Assembly (NCBI RefSeq): GCF_003569045.1
Contig: NZ_BFCB01000001.1
Span: 713,189 to 777,188, forward strand
Direction: 5' to 3'
Length of the DNA stretch: 64,000 nt
From: Aggregatilinea lenta
Lineage (GTDB): Bacteria > Chloroflexota > Anaerolineae > Aggregatilineales > Aggregatilineaceae
The position numbers were made by a program, and so were the translations under genes. The notes beneath the pieces are model-generated. The model did no database searches, was not told the origin of the DNA, and saw nothing but the letters and a program-made list of their open reading frames with translations. Below are positions 53,908 to 62,744 of the stretch, in pieces. Within the stretch, counting starts at the first letter, position 1, and each line of letters begins with the position of its first letter.

Positions 53908-55791
53908 ATGGCACTCCTGAGCGCAACCAACGTCGCCAAGTCTTTTGGCGCGAACGACATCTTTTCGGGCGTCACGGTGGACATTCCGCACGGCGCGAAG
54001 ATCGCGATGGTCGGGCCGAACGGCGCGGGCAAGACGACCCTGCTGCACGTGCTGATGAAGGCCGAGGAACCGAGCGAAGGTATCGTCACGCACATGAAGG
54101 GCCTGAGCATCGGCTACCTGCCGCAGCGCCCTGACATGTCCGGCGAGCGTACGCTGTGGGACGAGATGATGACCGCCTTCACCGCCCTGCGCGAGCGCGA
54201 AGCGAAGCTGCACGTCCTGGCCGAGTCGATGGGTGAGGCCAGTGGCGACGAGCTGGATGCGATTATGGAGCGGTACGGCCAGCTCGAGCACCAGTTCGAG
54301 GACGACGGCGGCTACATGTACGAGACGCGGACCCGGCAGGTGCTGCAAGGGCTGGGCTTCGATGCGGGCGACTACGGCATGCCGCTGGCGCATCTGTCCG
54401 GTGGACAGCAAACCCGCGCGCTGCTGGCGCGGCTGCTGCTCGAATCGCCCGACCTGCTGGTGATGGACGAGCCGACCAACCACCTCGACATCAACGCGGT
54501 GGAATGGCTGGAAAGCTTCCTGAAGACCTGGCCGGGCGCGCTGCTGGTGGTCAGCCACGACCGCTACTTTATGGACAGCGTCGTGACGACCATCTGGGAG
54601 ATGGACTGGGGCACGGTCGAGGCTTACCGGGGCAACTACAGCCATTACCAGCTCCAACGCGCCGACCGGCACGAGCGCCTGCTGCGCGAATACGAGGCCC
54701 AGCAGGAATTCATCGCCAAAGAAGAAGACTACATCCGGCGCAACATCGCCGGGCAGAACACCGCCCAGGCCAAAGGTCGCCTGCGCCGCCTGGAACGACT
54801 CAAGCGCGATTCGCTGGTTGCCCGCCCGCGCACGGAGCAGCAGATCCGCATCAAGCTCAAGGCCCAGTTGCGCAGCGGCGACAAGGTACTGATGACGTAC
54901 GGCCTGCAGGCGGGCTACGAGCGCGATCACCCCCTGGTGACCGTGCCGGACATCACGCTCTACCGGGGCGAGATCGCGGCCATCATCGGGCCGAACGGCG
55001 TCGGCAAGACGACGCTGCTGAAGACCCTGCTGCACGATCTGCCGCCGCTGAAGGGCAGCGTACGGCTCGGTGCAGCGGTGGAGCCGGGCTACTTCGCGCA
55101 GGCGCACGAAGGGCTGAACCCGAATCGCAGCGTGCTGGACGAACTGCTCACCGTGCGCGACCTGCCGCTGAGCGAGGCGCGCAGCTACCTGGCGACGTTT
55201 CTGTTCACCGGTGATGACGTGTTCCAACCGATTCGCACCCTGAGCGGCGGTGAGCGTGGGCGCTTGGCGCTGGCGAAGCTGTCGCTGGCCGGGGCCAACT
55301 TCCTGCTGCTGGATGAGCCGACCAATCACCTGGACATTCCCAGCCAGGAGATCCTGCAATCGGTGATGGCCGCGTTCGACGGTACGATCCTGCTCGTCAG
55401 CCACGATCGCTACCTGATCGACGCGCTTGCGACCCAGGTGTGGGACGTTCAGCCGGACGGCATGACGGTCTTCGAAGGCAACTATCGCGAATACGTCGAG
55501 GCGCGCGAAGCCGCGCGGCAGGCGGTCCGCGAGGAGAAAGCCACGCCCGCCCGCGCTGGGGCCGCTGCCCGCAAGAACGGCAAGTCCGATTCCGAGCGCG
55601 CCAGGCGGCTGGCCCAGGTGGAAGCGACGATTCACGAGCTGGAAACGCAGCTCGCCGCGCTGGAAAGCGACGCGGGCCGGGCGAGCCAGGCCGGGGAAGT
55701 CGATCGGGTGCGCGAGCTGGGCGAAGCCTACACGGCGGTCCAGGCTGACCTGGACGCCGCGCTGTCCGAATGGGAGACGCTGCTGGGCTGA
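53908..55791 (+). CDS. ABC-F family ATPase
   Basis: A 627-residue protein with two ABC ATPase domains and no membrane part. The first has Walker A GPNGAGKTTL, signature HLSGGQQTRALLARLL and Walker B LLVMDEPTNHLD. The second has GPNGVGKTTL, LSGGERGRLALAKLSL and FLLLDEPTNHLD. The linker (RADRHERLLREYEAQQEFIA) is the P-site tRNA-interaction region of ABC-F proteins. A C-terminal coiled coil ends the protein (RLAQVEATIHELETQLAALE). These factors act on ribosomes, as translation factors or as antibiotic-protection proteins; which applies here cannot be said. Start ATG at 53908. Confidence 0.93.
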   Translation: MALLSATNVAKSFGANDIFSGVTVDIPHGAKIAMVGPNGAGKTTLLHVLMKAEEPSEGIVTHMKGLSIGYLPQRPDMSGERTLWDEMMTAFTALREREAKLHVLAESMGEASGDELDAIMERYGQLEHQFEDDGGYMYETRTRQVLQGLGFDAGDYGMPLAHLSGGQQTRALLARLLLESPDLLVMDEPTNHLDINAVEWLESFLKTWPGALLVVSHDRYFMDSVVTTIWEMDWGTVEAYRGNYSHYQLQRADRHERLLREYEAQQEFIAKEEDYIRRNIAGQNTAQAKGRLRRLERLKRDSLVARPRTEQQIRIKLKAQLRSGDKVLMTYGLQAGYERDHPLVTVPDITLYRGEIAAIIGPNGVGKTTLLKTLLHDLPPLKGSVRLGAAVEPGYFAQAHEGLNPNRSVLDELLTVRDLPLSEARSYLATFLFTGDDVFQPIRTLSGGERGRLALAKLSLAGANFLLLDEPTNHLDIPSQEILQSVMAAFDGTILLVSHDRYLIDALATQVWDVQPDGMTVFEGNYREYVEAREAARQAVREEKATPARAGAAARKNGKSDSERARRLAQVEATIHELETQLAALESDAGRASQAGEVDRVRELGEAYTAVQADLDAALSEWETLLG

Positions 55792-56007
55792 TCCGGCGGC
55801 AATCACACCAGCGAAAACGGGGGCGGCGGCGTTCGCCGCCCCCGCGCAGCACAGGCCCAACACACGCATGTCCCTTCCCGCCATCAGGTCGCGAAGGGAG
55901 CCGGGGACTAGAGGCCCGCCCTCTATGCCGCTCGCGGCGCGCTTTTGGCCGCACCCTTTCGCTGCCCCTCCATCACAACAGACCCGTCTGATCCAGGAGA
56001 GACTCAA

Positions 56008-57891
56008 ATGACCGAAAGCGCGCTTGTCAGTATTGCCAGCATCGCTGTCCTGGGAATCGGGGCGCAGTGGCTTGCGTGGCGGCTGCGGCTACCCGCGATC
56101 TTGCTTCTGCTGCTGGCCGGGTTCTTCGCCGGGCCGATTACCGGATTGGTCAAGCCCGATGAGCTGCTCGGCGACTCGCTGTTTCCGGTCGTGTCGCTGG
56201 CGGTTGGCATTATCCTGTTCGAAGGCGGCCTGACGCTCAAGCTGGAAGAACTGCGCAACCTGCGCAAGGTGGTCTTCCTGCTGATCAGTATCGGCGCATT
56301 CATCACGTGGGTCGTCGGGACCTTGGCCGCCTACTGGATTGTGGGCATGACGTTCCAGCTGTCGCTGGTCGTCGGCGCGATCTTCATTGTCACCGGGCCG
56401 ACGGTCGTGCTGCCGCTCCTGCGCCAGGTCCGCCCGCGCGGGCAGGTCGCGGCGGTGCTCAAGTGGGAAGGCATCCTGATCGACCCGGTCGGCGCGACGG
56501 TGGCCGTGCTTGTGCTGGAAGGTGTGCTGGCCGTCGAAAGCGGCGACGCGCCGCACCTGCTGCTGCTGGGCATGGGCGAAACGTTGGCGGCGGGTGCTGC
56601 CATCGGCTTGGTGGCAGGCTTTGTGCTGGTCCAACTGCTCAAGCGCTTCTGGGTCCCCGACTTTCTGCAAAACCCGATCTCGCTGATGTTCGTCGTGGCG
56701 GCATTCACGCTCGCTGACGAGATCATGCCCGAAGCGGGCCTGCTGGCGACGACCGTCATGGGCATCTACCTCGCCAACCAGCATGCCGTCTCCGTCAAGC
56801 ACATCGTGCAGTTCAAGGAAGACCTGGGGATTCTGCTGCTGTCGAGCCTGTTCATCGTGCTGGCGGCGCGGCTGCAAACCGATACGCTGTCCAACCTGGG
56901 GCTGCGCGGTATTGGCTTCCTGGCCGTGCTGATGCTGATCGGGCGTCCGCTGGCCGTGCTCGTCTCGACACTCGGCTCACCCCTGACGTGGAGCGAGCGC
57001 GCCTTCACGGCGCTGCTGGCCCCGCGCGGCATCGTCGCCGTATCGGTCGCGTCGCTGTTCGCGCTGGAACTGCACGAGGTCAACTACGCGGGCTACGAGC
57101 AAATCGTGCCGCTGACGTTCCTGGTAGTGGTCGGCACGGTCACCATCTACGGCCTGTCGGCGGGGAGGCTGACGCGGCTGCTGAAGCTCAGCCAGCCCCA
57201 GGCCAACGGCCTCCTGATCGTCGGCGCGCAGGACTGGGCGTGCGAGATGGCGAAAGCGCTGATAGACGGCGGCTGCTGCGACGACGTGCTGCTGGTCGAT
57301 TCGAACTGGGACAAAGTCAGCGCGGCCAAGCTGGACGGCCTGCCGGTCGTGTATGCCAGCATCTTGTCGGAGACGGCGCTGAACGAGATCGATACCAGCC
57401 GCATCGGGCGGCTGCTGGCGCTGACCTCGAACGACGAGGTGAACTCGCTGGCTGCGCTGCGTTTCACGGACATGTTCGGGCGGGCCAACGTTTTCCAGCT
57501 TCCGCTGCATAACGCGGAAAAGCGCCGCCACGATGTCTCGCTGGAGCAGCATCTCGTGGGTCGCTCGCTGTTCGGCAGCACGATCACGTATACCTACCTG
57601 GAACGCCGCTTCGAGAAGGGCGCGGTGATCAAGATGGTGAAGCTGACCCGCGAGTTCCCGTACGAGGCGTTCCGCCGCTACTACGGCCCCACGGCGATCC
57701 CGCTGTTCCTGGTCGAGGAATCGGGCCGGTTGACGGTTCTGACCGCCGACAACGGCACCACGCCGCGCGCGGGCCAGACTCTGATCGCGCTGGTCGATCC
57801 GGTCGCGGAGCCGCGCGTCGAGGACGTGATTCCGGCGGACGCGGGTGAATCGCTGCTGCGCGAAGGCGAGCGGGCCACAATTCGTCCTTAA
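56008..57891 (+). CDS. Cation/proton antiporter with C-terminal nucleotide-binding (RCK-like) domain
   Basis: A 627-residue protein. About 12 helices of a CPA-family antiporter fill residues 1-400, with LLLLLAGFFAGPITGLVKP, GIILFEGGLTLKLEELRNL, IFIVTGPTVVLPLL and LLAPRGIVAVSVASLFALEL. Residues about 415-530 form a Rossmann-like TrkA-N/RCK domain (ANGLLIVGAQDWACEMAKAL, VLLVDSNWDKVSAAKL). A C-terminal beta part (GTTPRAGQTLIALVD) resembles a TrkA-C unit. It probably exchanges Na+ or K+ for H+ under nucleotide control. The ATG at 56008 has AGGAGA eight bases upstream. Confidence 0.9.
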   Translation: MTESALVSIASIAVLGIGAQWLAWRLRLPAILLLLLAGFFAGPITGLVKPDELLGDSLFPVVSLAVGIILFEGGLTLKLEELRNLRKVVFLLISIGAFITWVVGTLAAYWIVGMTFQLSLVVGAIFIVTGPTVVLPLLRQVRPRGQVAAVLKWEGILIDPVGATVAVLVLEGVLAVESGDAPHLLLLGMGETLAAGAAIGLVAGFVLVQLLKRFWVPDFLQNPISLMFVVAAFTLADEIMPEAGLLATTVMGIYLANQHAVSVKHIVQFKEDLGILLLSSLFIVLAARLQTDTLSNLGLRGIGFLAVLMLIGRPLAVLVSTLGSPLTWSERAFTALLAPRGIVAVSVASLFALELHEVNYAGYEQIVPLTFLVVVGTVTIYGLSAGRLTRLLKLSQPQANGLLIVGAQDWACEMAKALIDGGCCDDVLLVDSNWDKVSAAKLDGLPVVYASILSETALNEIDTSRIGRLLALTSNDEVNSLAALRFTDMFGRANVFQLPLHNAEKRRHDVSLEQHLVGRSLFGSTITYTYLERRFEKGAVIKMVKLTREFPYEAFRRYYGPTAIPLFLVEESGRLTVLTADNGTTPRAGQTLIALVDPVAEPRVEDVIPADAGESLLREGERATIRP

Positions 57892-58004
57892 CGCTTTTGC
57901 AATGCAGCGCGAACTATGCTTTAATAATGTTTGCCCCCATCGCGGGGGCAAGCTACAATGACAGATCCCACCAAGCAAGTGACGTGTATACCGCGGAGGG
58001 CACC

Positions 58005-59195
58005 GTGAGTGGCTGGGAAAACAAATATGTGATCGGCCTCACGGGCAATATTGCGACGGGCAAAAGCCTCGTCCGGCGCATGTTGGAACACCTGGGAGCC
58101 TATACGATCGATGCAGACAGCCTGGCGCATCAGGCGATGGCTCCTGGCGCACCGGCGTACAAGCCGGTGGTCAGTATGTTTGGCCGTTGGATTCTGGACC
58201 CCGATGGGCGGATCGATCGCGCCAAGCTGGCGGCGGTCGTTTTTTCGCATCCTGAAGCGCTGGCCCGGCTCGAAGCGCTGACCCACCCAATTGTCATTCA
58301 GGCGATCAGCACCCTGATCAAGCGTTCGAGACACCGCGTCATCGTGGTCGAGGCGATCAAGCTGCTCGAAAGCGAAATCGCCGGGATGGTGGACACTATT
58401 TGGGTCGTGAACACCAGCGAGCAGCAGCAGGTCGAGCGGCTGGTGAGCAAGCGCAATATGCCGGAAGAACAGGCGCGCCGCCGCGTCCAGGCGCAAAACT
58501 CCCAGGCCGACAAGCTGGGCCGCGCCAACGTGATTATTGACAACAGCCGCAACCCCGAAGACGCCTGGAAGCAGGTCCGCGCAGCATGGTCGCGCATTCA
58601 GGGGGCCGCGGAAGAAGAAACGGCTCACTCGCTGATCCAGCGCGTCGAGGTCAAGCCCACGCCCCGCACCCCCGCAGCGGCAGCGGACACGGGTAGAATG
58701 GTGATTACCTCGCTGGATATTGTGCGCGGCATGGTGCACAACGCCGACGTGATCGCGACTCTCATTCACCAGCGCAGCGGCTATGTGCCATCGCGCCAGG
58801 AAGTGATCCGCGCCTTTGGCGAAAAGTCGTATATGCTGGCCATGTCCGACGGGTCGGCAGTGGGCATGATCGGCTTCCTGGTCGAAAATCTGGTGACGCG
58901 CGTGGACGAGCTGTTCGTCGTCAAGGAAGCGCCGTTTGCGACCGTCGCGACCGCGCTTAGCCAGGCTGTCGAACGGGCCTCGCGCGACCTGCAAAGCGAG
59001 GTCGGCTACGTCTTTTTGCCAAATGATGCCTCTCAAGAGATGATCCAGGCATTGGTCCAGCAGGGGTACGAGCGCCAGGAGCTGGAAGAGATTAAAATTC
59101 CCGCCTGGCGAGAGGCCGTGCGCGAATCGCGCCCCAATGGCACCCTTATTCTGTCGAAGAAGCTGCGCGCCGACCGCGTCCTGAAGCCGCTTTAA
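58005..59195 (+). CDS. coaE: Dephospho-CoA kinase fused to a GNAT-like domain
   Basis: A 396-residue protein. Residues 5-205 are CoaE, with Walker A GLTGNIATGKSLVRRML, DADSLAHQAM, ILDPDGRIDRAKLAAVVF, LTHPIVIQ and a lid segment (RLVSKRNMPEEQARRRVQAQ). It phosphorylates dephospho-CoA in the last step of CoA synthesis. After a linker rich in Pro/Ala (TPRTPAAAADTG) the C-terminal 165 residues resemble a GNAT domain (ADVIATLIHQRSGYVPSRQE, RVDELFVVKEAPFATVATAL), an acyl-CoA-binding fold. CoaE is normally about 200 residues. The GTG at 58005 has GGAGG about six bases upstream. Confidence 0.9.
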   Translation: MSGWENKYVIGLTGNIATGKSLVRRMLEHLGAYTIDADSLAHQAMAPGAPAYKPVVSMFGRWILDPDGRIDRAKLAAVVFSHPEALARLEALTHPIVIQAISTLIKRSRHRVIVVEAIKLLESEIAGMVDTIWVVNTSEQQQVERLVSKRNMPEEQARRRVQAQNSQADKLGRANVIIDNSRNPEDAWKQVRAAWSRIQGAAEEETAHSLIQRVEVKPTPRTPAAAADTGRMVITSLDIVRGMVHNADVIATLIHQRSGYVPSRQEVIRAFGEKSYMLAMSDGSAVGMIGFLVENLVTRVDELFVVKEAPFATVATALSQAVERASRDLQSEVGYVFLPNDASQEMIQALVQQGYERQELEEIKIPAWREAVRESRPNGTLILSKKLRADRVLKPL

Positions 59196-59240
59196 AGTGG
59201 GACGGGTGCGCGGAGCGCACCTGAGTAAACGAGGCGAGTC

Positions 59241-59513
59241 GTGGAACGTATGCGAACACAACCAGGGATCGGGCCAGTGGTCCGGCTCATCGAGCGGTAC
59301 CCGCGTATTACGGCGTGGATCGTGCTGGCGGTGGGCTGCATCGCCCTGCTGGTCTACGAGGCGCGCGACGTGGGCCTGACCGCAGGCAACTGGATCGCGC
59401 TGATTGTGGCGACGGTGGCCGTGGCCGGGCTGTGCATCTGGATCGTGAGCTGGGAAGACAAGGACGAGGAGATCGCCGCCGCGACGGACGTGCCCGCCGA
59501 GCACGACGTCTAG
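59241..59513 (+). CDS. Small membrane protein
   Basis: A 90-residue protein with two helices (ITAWIVLAVGCIALLVYEA and NWIALIVATVAVAGLCIWIV) and an acidic C-terminal tail (SWEDKDEEIAAATDVPAEHD). The GTG at 59241 has GAGG eight bases upstream. It follows coaE by 45 bases and precedes a strong terminator, so it is probably the last gene of that transcript. Function unknown. Confidence 0.68.
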   Translation: MERMRTQPGIGPVVRLIERYPRITAWIVLAVGCIALLVYEARDVGLTAGNWIALIVATVAVAGLCIWIVSWEDKDEEIAAATDVPAEHDV

Positions 59514-59549
59514 CGCGCGGGTTTCGTCGCTGACGAATGCACGTATTGT

Positions 59550-59585
59550 AACGCCCGCCGGGGTTCCCTGGCGGGCGTTTTTGTT
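59550..59585 (+). terminator. Rho-independent terminator
   Basis: A 10-bp stem AACGCCCGCC / GGCGGGCGTT (59550-59559 and 59570-59579) is followed by TTTTTGTTGG. The remaining gap to 59858 holds only a degraded CCCCCTCCAA...GGGCCGGGGGTGAGG repeat (59688-59741); no gene is seen. Confidence 0.9.
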
Positions 59586-59858
59586 GGCGGATGAGTGCGA
59601 CGCGTTACCTTACGCATTTCTGACCGCGTTCACAAAATCCGGGTGGAACAGGCCCGCCCCTACACGGGCACGCTCAACGCCGTTTTGCTCCCCCCTCCAA
59701 CACCGATGTACAGACCGATTCGAGAAGGGCCGGGGGTGAGGTCTCTACGATGCCGGGCCTCAGTCGTTCAGCCGCATCTGCTTTCTACACGATCGCGCTC
59801 GCCGTTTTTTTGCCTTTGTTTGTGCTAACCGCTAACGGCTACCCGCTGATCGCTGCCC

Positions 59859-60824
59859 TCAATACACGTACTGCTCTTCCAGTTCTTCGCGCAGCCGCAG
59901 GTAACTGTCGAAGCGCGCCTCGGTGATCTCGCCGCGGTCGACGGCAGCGATCACGGCGCAGCCCGGCTCGTGCGTGTGGGTGCAGTCTTGGAATCGGCAC
60001 TGGGACACGTATGGCGCGATCTCGATGAAATAGCCGTCCAGCTCGTCCGGCTCCACGTCCCACGGCGCGATGGCACGGATGCCGGGCGTGTCGGCCAGGT
60101 AGCCGCCCGCCGAGAGCGGAATCAGCTCGCTGTAGCGCGTGGTGTGGCGGCCTTTGGTCGTCGCGCGGCTGACCGCGTTCACCCGGCGGCCCAGGTCCGG
60201 CTCGATGGCGTTCAGCAGGCTGGTTTTACCCACACCGGACGACCCGGTGAACACGGAGATCTTGCCTTCGAGCACGCCACGCAGCGCCGCGACACCTTCC
60301 CCGGTGTAGGCGCTGACGGTGAGCACCGAGTAGCCGATCTGCACGTACGGCGCGAAGATCGCCTCGATCTCGGCGCGATCGTCGCCCAGCAGATCGATCT
60401 TGTTGACGCAGATGCGGATTTCCGGGATGGACGCTTTTTCCGCTGCGACCAGGAAGCGGTCGAGCATGCGCACGTGAGGGGATGGCTCTGCGGCGGCGAA
60501 CACGAAGACCGCCTGATCGGGGTTGGCGATGATCACCTGCTCGCGCTCCGCCGAGGTGCCCACCGCCGACGACGGGGCCACGCGTGAGAGCACGCGCTCG
60601 CGCTCGTCGACGGCCAGGATCGCGCCCGTGCCGTCGGATTGGACTTCAAGCGTCACCCGGTCCCCGATGGCGACGAGGTCGGTGTCGCTGTACGCTTCCT
60701 TGAGCTTGCCCCGAAGCTGGCACACCACCGTGCCCTGAGGCGTATCGACGGTAAAAAAGCCACTTTGTGTTCGGATTACCAAGCCGTGCTGCTGTTCTGC
60801 CAATGCCGGTTCCTCGCTCTGCAT
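59859..60824 (-). CDS. rsgA: Ribosome small subunit-dependent GTPase A
   Basis: A 321-residue circularly permuted GTPase that matures the 30S subunit. After an OB-fold (VVCQLRGKLKEAYSDTDLVA) the order of motifs is G4 CVNKIDLL, then G1 TGSSGVGKTSLLNAI, G2 RATTKGRHTTR and G3 LADTPGIRA. The C-terminal zinc site is in CRFQDCTHTHEPGCAV. The ATG at 60824 is chosen; the frame extends to 60908 but the first 28 residues lie over a terminator hairpin. A leader ORF and that terminator precede the gene. Confidence 0.95.
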   Translation of the reverse strand: MQSEEPALAEQQHGLVIRTQSGFFTVDTPQGTVVCQLRGKLKEAYSDTDLVAIGDRVTLEVQSDGTGAILAVDERERVLSRVAPSSAVGTSAEREQVIIANPDQAVFVFAAAEPSPHVRMLDRFLVAAEKASIPEIRICVNKIDLLGDDRAEIEAIFAPYVQIGYSVLTVSAYTGEGVAALRGVLEGKISVFTGSSGVGKTSLLNAIEPDLGRRVNAVSRATTKGRHTTRYSELIPLSAGGYLADTPGIRAIAPWDVEPDELDGYFIEIAPYVSQCRFQDCTHTHEPGCAVIAAVDRGEITEARFDSYLRLREELEEQYVY

Positions 60825-60864
60825 GGTGCACGATTGACGGGATGGATCTATTTGGGAAACCAGG

Positions 60865-60894
60865 GAAATAAAAACGCCACGTGTCTCCGTGGCG
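60865..60894 (-). terminator. Terminator in the rsgA leader
   Basis: On the minus strand CGCCACG / CGTGGCG (60888-60894 and 60875-60881) forms a 7-bp hairpin with a 6-base loop, followed by TTTTTATTTCC. It lies 40-70 bases upstream of the rsgA start and about 35 bases after the leader ORF, so it would cut off transcription before rsgA. Confidence 0.75.
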
Positions 60895-60929
60895 CAGGAA
60901 CCCAACATCTCTCAGGTGACGGTCTATCG

Positions 60930-60995
60930 TCAGCCCGTGAGCCTCCTGGCAACGGATAAGAGACACAGATGAGTCAACACACGCTCAGTTTTCAT
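60930..60995 (-). CDS. Leader ORF upstream of rsgA (21 codons)
   Basis: An ORF of 21 codons begins at the ATG at 60995 with AAGGAG seven bases upstream and ends at TGA 60930-60932. The peptide reads MKTERVLTHLCLLSVARRLT plus Gly. It contains tandem AGG codons near the end, rare in most high-GC genomes. Its 3' half overlaps possible pairings: CAGG/CCTG and TGACG/CGTCA within 60906-60962. Position between a probable promoter region and a terminator suggests a translation-linked attenuator for rsgA. Whether the peptide is made is inferred from the good ribosome site. Confidence 0.55.
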   Translation of the reverse strand: MKTERVLTHLCLLSVARRLTG

Positions 60996-61240
60996 CTCTG
61001 TGCTCCTTTCCTGATCAAGACGCGAAATAACACGATCTGGCTTCCGCCAGCCAACCCTCAGCATAGCACGAGGCGAGGGTCAAAGTCAACGGGCGCGCCG
61101 AGCCAGGCTGTCAACGCGGCCCGTGCGCCCGGTTTTTGCCGGCTGGCTCCTGACAAACCCGACAGATCGAGACAGATTCCCGCCGGTGCAGCTAGAGGCT
61201 GTTATAAACTTTTGGCCGAACCGGCGTGCAGAAAGAACAA

Positions 61241-61309
61241 CCTCACCCCCACTTGCTGATGCTCGTTTCCCCCTCTCCAATCCGATTGGAGAGGGGGTAG
61301 GGGGTGAGG
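61241..61309. repeat. Nested palindromic repeat (CCTCACCCC family)
   Basis: Outer arms CCTCACCCC (61241-61249) and GGGGTGAGG (61301-61309) enclose an inner perfect 14-bp stem CCCCCTCTCCAATC / GATTGGAGAGGGGG (61269-61282, 61284-61297). This is the most complete copy of the family in the window. The rest of the gap 60996-61365 outside the rsgA leader shows no gene. Confidence 0.85.
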
Positions 61310-61365
61310 TGCGCTTGACACAGCGCTATTTTGGCGGGTAACGGTGTGAAAGTGCATAACACGCT

Positions 61366-62247
61366 CTAGGTGGTTTGAGCGGGCAGACGGTGATGGCGGT
61401 AAGGGTCCCAGGCCCGAATGAACGCGAGGCTGAGCGCTGATAGGAGAAACAGGGTGTTCAGCACGAGTAGGACGTAAAGGTCGAGGGCGCTGCGCCCGGC
61501 CAGGTACAGCACAACCGTGTATAGTACGGGCACGATCCCCTCAAGCACCGCCGCAGCCGCAATACTCTTCGCCGCTAATCTGCTGGAGGCGAGCAGGACC
61601 CACGCTCCCAGAAAGACCAACCCGGCGCTGCTGAGCAGGATGCCCGCATCCCTGAGCAGAAACCCCACGCCCTCGACAAGACCGGACGCGTCCAGCAGAG
61701 TCAGAGCCGAGGTCGAGCTGTCTAGGCCGAGGTCTAGAATCAGGGTGCCAATCAAATTCACCACAAGTCCGCCCAAGATAACTTCGACGGGCCTGCTGGC
61801 GGTTTCGTTGTTGAGCCGCCACACGATCAGCCGCCCAATCATAAACACGAGGTAGAAGGTAAGCAGCTGCGTTAGCGTGTGGTCGACGGCGTAAAAAATC
61901 CGGCTCGGAGCCGAGCCTTCCGACCAATCCGGCCTCAGAACCTGCTGGGGGAGATCGAAAGTCTCCAACAGCAGCAGCACACACGCGAGCGCCGCCGCCA
62001 GGTAGTGACGCCGGTCGTGATGCACATCCTTGAAGCCACGCGCCACCGCTTGCGGATCGCCCAATTCGGCCAACGCGCGCCGACGTGCTACTTCGGGGGG
62101 CACGCCCTGCCGGAGGAGATCGGCTGCCGTGTCTTCGAAATGGGCGGTCAATTCCGCTCGAATAGAGGCTGCCCACCGGGATGGGACGCCGCGAGTCGCT
62201 TGGTCGAGCCACCGGTCCAGGTCTGTATGGGGGAGAGAGCCAGTCAC
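61366..62247 (-). CDS. Membrane protein with N-terminal HAAS/permease-prefix domain
   Basis: A 293-residue protein starting at the GTG at 62247 (GGAGGT five bases upstream). Residues 10-75 match the HAAS-type helical domain found beside PadR regulators (LTAHFEDTAADLLRQGVPPE, ARRRALAELGDPQAVARGF). The rest holds about six helices (YLAAALACVLLLLETFDL, LLTFYLVFMIGRLIVWRL, VLYLAGRSALDLYVLLVLN). The start overlaps the PadR stop codon by 4 bases (GTGA), so the two are coupled. Such pairs often control envelope stress or export, but the role here is unknown. Confidence 0.82.
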   Translation of the reverse strand: MTGSLPHTDLDRWLDQATRGVPSRWAASIRAELTAHFEDTAADLLRQGVPPEVARRRALAELGDPQAVARGFKDVHHDRRHYLAAALACVLLLLETFDLPQQVLRPDWSEGSAPSRIFYAVDHTLTQLLTFYLVFMIGRLIVWRLNNETASRPVEVILGGLVVNLIGTLILDLGLDSSTSALTLLDASGLVEGVGFLLRDAGILLSSAGLVFLGAWVLLASSRLAAKSIAAAAVLEGIVPVLYTVVLYLAGRSALDLYVLLVLNTLFLLSALSLAFIRAWDPYRHHRLPAQTT

Positions 62248-62558
62248 GAGGCACCTCCTAACAGCAGGTTGACGGCCTGCGAATAACGCTTCCATTCGTC
62301 GGTTTGGCGGGCGAGTTCATGCTGTCCAGCCTCAGTCAAACGGTAGTAGCGGCGCAGCCGCCCGCCGACCGTTTCTTCAAATGCTTCGATCAGCCCACGC
62401 CGCTCCAGATCGTGCAGAATGGGATAAAGCGTGCCCTCCGCGACACCCAGCACGCCTTCCGAACGCTGTTTGATGTCCTTGAGGATCGTGTAGCCGTGCC
62501 TGGGGCCGGTCGAGAGCACGTGAAGGATCAGAAGCGGGAGATTGCCCTTGATGTTCAT
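62244..62558 (-). CDS. PadR family transcriptional regulator
   Basis: A 104-residue winged-helix repressor starting at ATG 62558 (MNIKGNLPLLILHVLSTGPR) with GAGG nine bases upstream. The motifs are HGYTILKDIKQRSEGVLGVA, EGTLYPILHDLERRGLIEAF and RYYRLTEAGQHELARQTDEW, typical of short PadR proteins. It probably represses its own operon with the following HAAS-domain membrane protein. The promoter (62598-62626) overlaps an imperfect inverted repeat. Confidence 0.92.
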   Translation of the reverse strand: MNIKGNLPLLILHVLSTGPRHGYTILKDIKQRSEGVLGVAEGTLYPILHDLERRGLIEAFEETVGGRLRRYYRLTEAGQHELARQTDEWKRYSQAVNLLLGGAS

Positions 62559-62597
62559 TGTCGATACCTCGGATAACAATGCATCCTGGATAAGAAT

Positions 62598-62626
62598 ATC
62601 ATACATCGGTGTCCGAGGCATGTCAA
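62598..62626 (-). promoter_or_regulatory. padR promoter with imperfect inverted repeat
   Basis: On the minus strand consensus TTGACA (62621-62626) and TATGAT (62598-62603) are 17 bases apart. Arms ATTG..GATACCTCGGAT (62557-62574) and its near-inverse GTCCGAGGCATGTCAAT (62611-62627) flank the start region. The second arm overlaps the -35, consistent with autorepression by PadR. Confidence 0.65.
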
Positions 62627-62744
62627 TCACTGAGCGTGCTTGTAGTGCTCCGGTCGCGTTCGTTCGCGTGCCTCGAACCGGCCCGGATGTAAAAAGCTCT
62701 ATACGAAACTTGACAAAGACAGGTGGAATTCGGGTACAATAGAA

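Noticed and set aside
60900-60965. SAM (S-box) riboswitch in the rsgA leader because of TCTCTTATC...GAGAG ends
   Set aside because: The element is only about 55 bases between those ends and lacks the GGAGGGA, GGCCC and GGCAACC core of the S-box.
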